Assembly: GCA_947259105.1 (NCBI GenBank)
Contig: CAMYKU010000022.1
Location: 1-64,000 of the forward strand
DNA length: 64,000 nt
Direction: 5' to 3'
Source: an uncultured Alphaproteobacteria bacterium
GTDB lineage: Bacteria > Pseudomonadota > Alphaproteobacteria > UBA8366 > JADFVY01
Shown here in pieces: positions 58,692-64,000 of the stretch (position 1 is the first letter of the stretch; each line of letters begins with the position of its first letter). A model generated the notes under the pieces. It saw only the letters and a program-made list of their open reading frames with translations. It was not told the DNA's origin and ran no database searches. A program made the position numbers and the translations under genes.

Positions 58692-60017
58692 TCAGGCGTC
58701 GATAATCGACCAGGTGTCGGGTTCGGCCGCGATGATTTCCTTGCTGTGGCCCGGGCGCCGGTCGACGAACATGTGGCCTTCCTTCATCACCATATGGATC
58801 TTCTGGCGCTCCTGCAGGATGCGGATGTCGTCCAGCGGGTTGCCGTCGACCGCCACGATATCCGCGAGTTTGCCGGGCTCGATCGTGCCGAGGTCGTCCG
58901 CGATATGGGCCGCCTCGGCGGCGTTTTTCGTCGTTGTCATGATCGCCTCCATCGGCGTCATACCGAGGTCGACATAGATCTCCAATTCGTAGGCGTTTGA
59001 TCCCATGCCGGGCTCGTAACCCATGTCGGTGCCCATCGCCACCTTGATGCCGGCCTTGTGCATCTTCTGGAAGGTATCGAAACAGTTCGGCTGGATGGTT
59101 TTCATTTTCTCCAGCACGAATTTGGGCGTGCCGATCTCGCGCCGGATTTCGATCGCATGGTCGGTCCGGTGGGCCAGCGTTGGCGTTACCGGGATCTCGG
59201 CCTCGGCGATTTTCGCGATCGAATCTTCGTCATGGAACACCATATGTTCGATCGTGTCGGCGCCCGCCTTGATCGCCATGCGATGGGCCTCGGGCGTGAA
59301 ACAGTGGACCGCCGCCGGTTTGTGCAGCGCATGTGCCTCATCGACGATGGCGTCAAGCTCTTCCTGGGTCATGTTGCGGACGTCGGGCTCTTCCTTGTCG
59401 GTGCCGCCACCGCCGGAGGCGCAGGTCTTGATCACGTCGCAGCCCTCGCGCAGGTTGGTGCGCGCCAGCTTGCGCAACTCCCACGGGCCGTCGGCGCTCT
59501 GGAAGCCGGGGCGCAGCGCGGCGCGCGGCAGAATCAACTCCAGATGCGAGCCCGTCATATAGGTAAAGCCGCCGACCAGCATGCGCGGCCCGGCGAAGAT
59601 GCCGGCGTCGATGGCGTCGCGCACCGCGCAGAGCTGCGAGGTCATCAGGCCGCGGCTGGAAACGAAGCCGAGGTCGCGCAGCGTCGTGAAGCCCATCTCG
59701 AAACACATCTGGCCGTGGAACATCGCATACATCTGCTGCAGTTCGGGGGTGACCTCCCACTGCGCGACGCGATAATTGTTGAAGGTCCGGTTGTTGAACA
59801 TGCAGAGATGGATATGCAGGTCCATCATGCCCGGAATCAGGGTGCAGCCACCGGCGTCGACCTGCTCGGCATCCTGCGGGATTTCGACTTTCCCGGACTC
59901 GCCGACCGCTGTAATCCGCTTGCCCTCGATGATGACGACGGGATTGTCCAGGGCTGGTCCACCGTTTCCATCGATCAGTGTTCCGCCGGTAATGACCTTC
60001 GTGTTCGTTGCTGGCAT
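58692..60017 (-). CDS. Imidazolonepropionase-like amidohydrolase
   Basis: A 441-residue amidohydrolase_1 protein with a composite beta-sandwich (residues 1-60 and about 375-441) and a TIM barrel. Metal sites are MMDLHIHLCMF near 67, KTCASGGGG near 195 (Lys-type position), AAVHCFTPEAHR near 228, TIEHMVFH near 248 and VAMGTDMGYEPG near 320. These are the features of cytosolic binuclear hydrolases acting on amides, lactams or peptides. GGTGCACC lies 95 nt upstream. First gene of a two-gene operon with the hydroxyacid dehydrogenase. Confidence 0.88.
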   Translation of the reverse strand: MPATNTKVITGGTLIDGNGGPALDNPVVIIEGKRITAVGESGKVEIPQDAEQVDAGGCTLIPGMMDLHIHLCMFNNRTFNNYRVAQWEVTPELQQMYAMFHGQMCFEMGFTTLRDLGFVSSRGLMTSQLCAVRDAIDAGIFAGPRMLVGGFTYMTGSHLELILPRAALRPGFQSADGPWELRKLARTNLREGCDVIKTCASGGGGTDKEEPDVRNMTQEELDAIVDEAHALHKPAAVHCFTPEAHRMAIKAGADTIEHMVFHDEDSIAKIAEAEIPVTPTLAHRTDHAIEIRREIGTPKFVLEKMKTIQPNCFDTFQKMHKAGIKVAMGTDMGYEPGMGSNAYELEIYVDLGMTPMEAIMTTTKNAAEAAHIADDLGTIEPGKLADIVAVDGNPLDDIRILQERQKIHMVMKEGHMFVDRRPGHSKEIIAAEPDTWSIIDA

Positions 60018-60111
60018 GTCCTGCTGGTTTGCCTCACTGTTTGCGCCCGCCAGACCGGCCCGTTGCTGGTGCAGCGAAGCTTTCGGGAGCTTGCATAGGA
60101 TCGGAGCACTT

Positions 60112-60119
60112 GGTGCACC
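60112..60119. promoter_or_regulatory. GGTGCACC palindrome, site 2
   Basis: Second exact copy, 95 nt upstream of the amidohydrolase ATG. On the minus strand a TATGCA -10 candidate follows 14 nt later (60092-60097). Next to it, GGGTTTCA (60121-60128) and TGAAACCC (60171-60178) form a spaced dyad. Confidence 0.5.
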
Positions 60120-60191
60120 CGGGTTTCAGAAAAAGCACATTAGTCGGCGTGAGGAAAGCGCGTCAAGGGTTGAAACCCGATTGATGCGCGA

Positions 60192-61292
60192 TCAGGGTGA
60201 CGGCTCTTCGAAGCGTTTCACGAGAGACAGGAAGCGGGCGTAATTCGATGGATCCGGAACTGCCGGGCCCGCAGGCGGCTCCAGCTTGAAGTCGAGCGCG
60301 TCCAGCGTAGCGTCGATGTCCGTACGCCCGATGCCGTGGGTAATGAAGACGATCCGCGAGCGGCGGTCGCCGTCCGGCCACGCGTCCAGCGCAAGCGGCG
60401 GATGAAACAGGTGCTGCACGGCGTGCACAACGACCGGCTTGCCGGCAACGTTGAGAAGCCCCTTGACGCGCAGCAGGTTCGGGCCGCGATACGACGCCAG
60501 CAAGTCCAGCCACAACTCCAGCCCGGCCGGTTCGACGGGCACCTCGCGGGTCACCGTAAAGGTACGAATGCCGTCGTGGCGATGATGCGTATGCCGGCCG
60601 TCGTGAGCATCCGCGTCAAGCCATGCGCTGACGCCGCCCGCGTATCCTTTCACCGACCCGATGCCTGCTCCGAACAGCCTGTCGGGCTCGATCTCGCCCA
60701 TCACCGCCTGAAATATAGCGGCGCCCGGATTGACGCCCCGGAGCCGTGCGGTAAGCCCGGAAACGGCGTCCTTGGTGGCCAGATCCGTCTTGCTGATGAC
60801 GATTCGGTCGCTGACGGCGGCCTGTTTGACCGATTCGAAATGCGTGTCGAACTGGCTGTCCGCGTTCACCGCGTCGACCACGGCGACAACCGAATCCAGC
60901 CGGTAATATGCGGTGACGTCCGGATCGGCGATCAGCGTATGCAGGATCGGCGCCGGATCGGCCAGGCCCGTGGTTTCGATGACCACCCGCTCGAAGGGCG
61001 GAACGGCACCGGTCATACGTTTTGCCAGCAGGGTCTGCAGCGTCTGGACAAGATCGCCGAGAATAGTGCAGCACAGGCAGCCGCTATCCATCAGCACCAT
61101 GCTCTCATCCGGCGTCTCGACGAGAAGATGGTCGAGCCCGATCTCGCCGAACTCGTTCACGATCACGGCGGTATTGGCCATGCCCTCATGGGACAGCAGC
61201 CGGTTCAGCAGCGTCGTCTTTCCGCTGCCGAGAAACCCGGTCAGAATCGTCGCAGGCAGAAGCTCCCCGCTCTCAACGTGCTGCGCCGTCAT
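60192..61292 (-). CDS. CobW/COG0523 family GTP-binding metallochaperone
   Basis: A 366-residue G3E GTPase. Walker A is TGFLGSGKTTLLN near residue 18, the metal motif is SGCLCCTI near 71, and Walker B/ETTGLADP near 105 with the base motif ISKTDL near 165. A His-rich loop (HDGRHTHHRHDG) at about 245 and the CobW C-terminal domain follow. Such proteins deliver zinc or other metals to enzymes. ATG 61292 is used; a longer frame upstream has no family similarity. The neighbouring metal-dependent amidohydrolases are plausible clients. Confidence 0.88.
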   Translation of the reverse strand: MTAQHVESGELLPATILTGFLGSGKTTLLNRLLSHEGMANTAVIVNEFGEIGLDHLLVETPDESMVLMDSGCLCCTILGDLVQTLQTLLAKRMTGAVPPFERVVIETTGLADPAPILHTLIADPDVTAYYRLDSVVAVVDAVNADSQFDTHFESVKQAAVSDRIVISKTDLATKDAVSGLTARLRGVNPGAAIFQAVMGEIEPDRLFGAGIGSVKGYAGGVSAWLDADAHDGRHTHHRHDGIRTFTVTREVPVEPAGLELWLDLLASYRGPNLLRVKGLLNVAGKPVVVHAVQHLFHPPLALDAWPDGDRRSRIVFITHGIGRTDIDATLDALDFKLEPPAGPAVPDPSNYARFLSLVKRFEEPSP

Positions 61293-61338
61293 TGCCCCTC
61301 GGTCCCCATGGCGATACGCCGCCGGTGTCGTGCCCCGG

Positions 61339-62106
61339 TCAACCGCCCACCGCCAGCCTGGCATCCTGATACCCGAGCGCCTCGGAAATCTGTGCGGCGG
61401 TTTTCCTGACTGCGGGTGCAAGCTGGATGAGTTTCTCGCGGGTCAGCCGGACATCGGGGCCCCTCACGACGGCGGCGGCCACGACCTCGCCGTCGCGGTC
61501 GAAAACCGGCGCCGCGATCGCCGAACTGCCCTTGTTCGGATGGCCGATGCTGAAGGCGTAACCCTGTTGCCGCGCCGCCTTCCATTCCTTGTGCAGGCGC
61601 CTGACCTCGGCGTTGTCCGGCGCGGTGGGCAGATCATTCCTGCGCAGGATGTGCTCGACCTCGGCTTTCGCGGCATGAGCCATCAGGACGGCTCCGGCTG
61701 CACCGACCTGGATCGGATAGGCGCGGCCGATCGCCGGCACGTCGGACAGTTCATGCATGGAGGGCAGGATTTCCACGTAAACGCGTTCCAGCCCCCGCGG
61801 GCAGGCCAGACACACGGTTTCATTGGTGTCGCGCCACAGGGTCTTGAGATACGGGCGGCTGATCTGCCGCAGATCGTTGCGCCACGCGCCCGACAGCTGG
61901 TTCACCGCGCCACCCAGCAGGTAGCGGCGGGTCGCGGTGTCCTGCTGGATCAGGTTGGATCCTTCGAGTGTCGTCAGGAGCCGCAATGTGGTCGCCTTGT
62001 CCAGCCCCACGCTGCGGCTGATCTCGGACAGGCCCAGCGGCCGGTCGTTCTGCGCGACGAGAAACAGGATCGAGACTGCCCTTTCGACTGACCGCACGGT
62101 TTTCAT
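61339..62106 (-). CDS. IclR family transcriptional regulator
   Basis: A 255-residue regulator. The N-terminal winged helix (about 1-65) has VERAVSILFLVAQNDRPLGLSEISRSVGLDKATTLRLL, given here as adjoining segments VERAVSILFLV and LSEISRSVGLDKATTLRLL. The C-terminal effector domain (about 80-250) follows with GAAGAVLMAHA and KGSSAIAAPVFDRDGEVVAAAVV. ATG 62106 begins the conserved domain. It precedes the CobW gene (46-nt gap) and is divergent from the SDR gene. Likely regulator of the whole 52-64 kb cluster. Confidence 0.9.
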   Translation of the reverse strand: MKTVRSVERAVSILFLVAQNDRPLGLSEISRSVGLDKATTLRLLTTLEGSNLIQQDTATRRYLLGGAVNQLSGAWRNDLRQISRPYLKTLWRDTNETVCLACPRGLERVYVEILPSMHELSDVPAIGRAYPIQVGAAGAVLMAHAAKAEVEHILRRNDLPTAPDNAEVRRLHKEWKAARQQGYAFSIGHPNKGSSAIAAPVFDRDGEVVAAAVVRGPDVRLTREKLIQLAPAVRKTAAQISEALGYQDARLAVGG

Positions 62107-62194
62107 GAGTACAGAAGGTCCTCCGCAACAATAGCCGATACAAACACGGCGACGACCGCCCTCGTTCGCGGATCGAAACGTGATTGTATCACAG

Positions 62195-62202
62195 GGTGCA
62201 CC
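62195..62202. promoter_or_regulatory. GGTGCACC palindrome, site 3
   Basis: Third exact copy, in the divergent region 89 nt from iclR and 141 nt from the SDR gene. It is followed by GAT as at site 1 and by a CATAAT -10 candidate (62212-62217) 9 nt downstream on the plus strand. Confidence 0.5.
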
Positions 62203-62342
62203 GATTTTCCGCATAATGATCTTTGCCGGGATGATGTCAAGGCGCTATGCATAGGACGGGTCGTGTCCCCGCTGAGGGTCACGGGCGGACACAAGAAGAT
62301 CGTCCTGTAGCAAGTGCCCCGAAACAGGGCTGGAGGTTCACG

Positions 62343-63071
62343 ATGGCGCCTGGCGCTACACTGATCACCGGGGCGAGCCGCGGCATCGGGCGGGCAACGG
62401 CCGAACTCCTGGCACGCACGGGGACCCATGTCATCGGCATCGCACGCACCCCGCCGGCGGACGACTTCCCGGGCACGTTCTTCGCCACCGACCTGGCCGA
62501 CCGCAAGGCCACCGCCGCCGTGCTCGAACAGATCGTCTCTGAGCACACCGTCGACGGGCTCGTCAACAATGTCGGGATCAACCGGGTGGAGATGCTGGGC
62601 GAGGTCGATCTCGAGAACTTCGATCAGGTCATAGACATCAACCTGCGGGTGGCCGTGCAGTGCGCCCAGGCGGTTCTTCCGGGCATGCGGGAGCGGGCAT
62701 ACGGGCGCATCGTCAACATTTCCAGCCGCGGCGCGCTGGGCCGCGAAGGGCGCACGTCCTACGCGGCCGCCAAGGCCGGCATCATCGGCATGACCCGGAC
62801 CTGGGCGCTGGAGCTCGCGCAATACGGAATCACGGTCAATGCGGTGGCGCCGGGGCCGACCGCCACCGAGATGTTCAAACGCAACAATATCGAGGGGGCG
62901 CCGCCCGAGTTCGTCGACGCGTTCCTCAGCGGCAACCCGATGAGGCGATTCGCCGAGCCGGAGGAAATCGCCGCGGCGATCGCGTTTTTCCTGTCGCCCG
63001 GCGCGTCCTACGTCACCGGCCAGGTGCTGCATGTCTGTGGTGGGATGACGGTTGGATTCGCCCCTGTTTGA
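62343..63071 (+). CDS. SDR family oxidoreductase
   Basis: A 242-residue classical short-chain dehydrogenase: cofactor motif TGASRGIGRA near residue 9, NNVG near 78, catalytic Ser in NISSRG near 127, and YAAAKAG (YxxxK) near 142, all intact. Acts as an NAD(P)-linked alcohol/ketone oxidoreductase. ATG 62343 follows GGAGG. It is the first gene of a plus-strand pair with the Old Yellow Enzyme gene, 34 nt apart. Confidence 0.92.
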   Translation: MAPGATLITGASRGIGRATAELLARTGTHVIGIARTPPADDFPGTFFATDLADRKATAAVLEQIVSEHTVDGLVNNVGINRVEMLGEVDLENFDQVIDINLRVAVQCAQAVLPGMRERAYGRIVNISSRGALGREGRTSYAAAKAGIIGMTRTWALELAQYGITVNAVAPGPTATEMFKRNNIEGAPPEFVDAFLSGNPMRRFAEPEEIAAAIAFFLSPGASYVTGQVLHVCGGMTVGFAPV

Positions 63072-63105
63072 GGTTTGCAGAAGTCCTAGGAAGGAAGGGT
63101 CAAGC

Positions 63106-64000
63106 ATGTCCAGCAAGCTGTTTTCGCCGTTCGAATTGCGCGGTTTGACGCTGCCAAACCGCATCGTCGTCTCGCCCATGTGTCAGTACTGCGTCGAGGA
63201 CGGGGTTGTCGGCGACTGGCACCGGGTCCATCTGGGGATGCTGGCGAATTCCGGGGCCGGGCTGTTGATCGTCGAGGCGACAGCGGTGACGCCGCAGGGA
63301 CGGATCTCGCCGGGCTGCGCGGGCCTCTACAATGACGAGACCGAGGCCGGCTTCGCCCGGGTGCTGGAAACGGTGCGGGCGGTGGGCAGCGCCAGACTGG
63401 GCATTCAGCTGGGGCATTCCGGACGCAAGGGCTCGACCGCCGCGCCATGGGTCGGCCGCGGCCCGGTCGCCCGGGAAGACGGCGGCTGGGACGTCGTCGG
63501 GCCCTCTCCCCTGGCCTTTACCGAAGATTGGCTGGTGCCCGAACAGCTCGACCGCGCTGGCATGGACGACATCCGCGATGCATTTGTGTCGGCCACGGGC
63601 CGGGCCGCATCGCTTGGGTTCGAGTTTCTCGAGATGCATTCGGCGCACGGCTATCTGTTGAGCAGTTTCGTCTCACCGTTGTCGAACCGGCGCGAGGACG
63701 GATACGGCGGGACGCGCGAGAACCGCATGCGGTTTCCGCTGGAGGTCGCCGCAGCGATGCGGGCCGCATGGCCGTCCGACCGTCCGATGAGCGCACGCAT
63801 CAACGGAAGCGACTGGGTCGAGGGGGGCTGGACGCCGGACGATGCCGTTGCCTATGCGGCGGCGCTGAAGGATGTCGGCGTCGATATCGTCACCGTCTCC
63901 AGCGGCGGCATTGACCCGCGGCAGCAGGTCCCCGTCAAGCCCGGCTACCAGGTCCCGATTGCGGCCAAGGTTCGCAAAGAGGCCGGCATCCCGACGATTG
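63106..64000 (+). CDS. NADH:flavin oxidoreductase, Old Yellow Enzyme family (3' truncated)
   Basis: The frame opens at ATG 63106 (AAGGAAGGG upstream) and runs off the window with 298 codons visible. FMN-barrel features: LPNRIVVSPMCQYCVEDG near 17 (YqjM-like Cys/Tyr region), LGIQLGHSGRKGST near 97, and LEMHSAHGYLLSSFVSPLSNRREDGYGG near 180, cited here by its parts MHSAHGYLL and SNRREDGYGG. Such enzymes reduce activated alkenes or 2,4-dienoyl-type substrates. It closes the IclR-associated cluster within the window. Confidence 0.9.
   Translation, partial: MSSKLFSPFELRGLTLPNRIVVSPMCQYCVEDGVVGDWHRVHLGMLANSGAGLLIVEATAVTPQGRISPGCAGLYNDETEAGFARVLETVRAVGSARLGIQLGHSGRKGSTAAPWVGRGPVAREDGGWDVVGPSPLAFTEDWLVPEQLDRAGMDDIRDAFVSATGRAASLGFEFLEMHSAHGYLLSSFVSPLSNRREDGYGGTRENRMRFPLEVAAAMRAAWPSDRPMSARINGSDWVEGGWTPDDAVAYAAALKDVGVDIVTVSSGGIDPRQQVPVKPGYQVPIAAKVRKEAGIPTI

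Noticed and set aside
1-64000. CRISPR array, prophage, transposase, rRNA or tRNA genes
   Set aside because: Looked for direct repeats with spacers, phage structural genes, transposase or integrase motifs and RNA-gene signatures. None could be supported.

Overview
The window is about 64 kb of high-GC DNA that looks like an alphaproteobacterium, probably in or near the Rhodospirillales. The reasons are dense GC-rich coding with ATGA/GTGA stop-start overlaps, two tripartite tricarboxylate (Tct) transport operons, a COG0523 GTPase, CoA- and dicarboxylate-catabolic gene sets, and two copies of a palindromic element built on CTCATGCTGAGGAG, a core often seen in this class. No rRNA, tRNA, CRISPR array, transposase or integrase was recognised. 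Two genes carry single-base frameshifts; one lies next to a C run and both could be assembly errors. The first and last genes are cut by the window ends.

Layout. 1-1.4 kb: end of a HupE/UreJ-like membrane gene and a TPR remnant. 1.4-4.3 kb: a secreted M14 zinc carboxypeptidase (frameshifted, minus strand). 4.6-8.6 kb: a biotin-dependent carboxyltransferase, an ADP-forming acyl-CoA synthetase and a mini biotin carrier protein. 8.8-17 kb: a GntR/FCD regulator convergent with a seven-gene minus-strand operon (tctC-tctB-tctA-SDR-MmgE/PrpD-CoA transferase-enoyl-CoA hydratase). 17-23 kb: a PEP-mutase/isocitrate-lyase-family lyase, an enolase-superfamily enzyme, a LeuCD-type hydro-lyase, a TauE exporter and an alpha/beta hydrolase. 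Together these suggest uptake and breakdown of a (branched) dicarboxylate. 23-27 kb: a DUF502 protein, then a minus-strand operon of isopropylmalate-dehydrogenase-like, Ldh-family and nitroreductase-family enzymes.

27.3-40.1 kb is the most unusual part. Three very small DsrE/F/H-like proteins precede a GT39 membrane glycosyltransferase. A second operon follows: YeeE/YedE transporter, TusA, two tiny related membrane proteins, an FAD oxidoreductase and a B12-type radical SAM enzyme. Against it runs a minus-strand pair (GT2 plus radical SAM/SPASM). A secreted double rhodanese, a small secreted protein and a monohaem cytochrome c complete the region. It reads as sulfur import and relay joined to a membrane glycoconjugate or lipid-modification pathway. 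I could not match it to a named system.

40.6-49.4 kb: redox proteins (peroxiredoxin-like, AhpD-like, deiodinase-like), an acyl-CoA dehydrogenase, an alcohol dehydrogenase, and a 2-oxoacid:ferredoxin oxidoreductase (gamma, alpha, beta) with an NAD(P)H/ferredoxin partner that is frameshifted. 49.7-51.5 kb: a NERD nuclease-like protein and a low-complexity hypothetical. 52-64 kb: a second catabolic cluster (tctCBA plus ACMSD-like amidohydrolase, HpaI-type aldolase, D-2-hydroxyacid dehydrogenase, imidazolonepropionase-like amidohydrolase, CobW-type GTPase, IclR regulator, SDR, Old Yellow Enzyme). Its three control regions share the perfect palindrome GGTGCACC, which makes a coherent IclR-type regulon a testable prediction.
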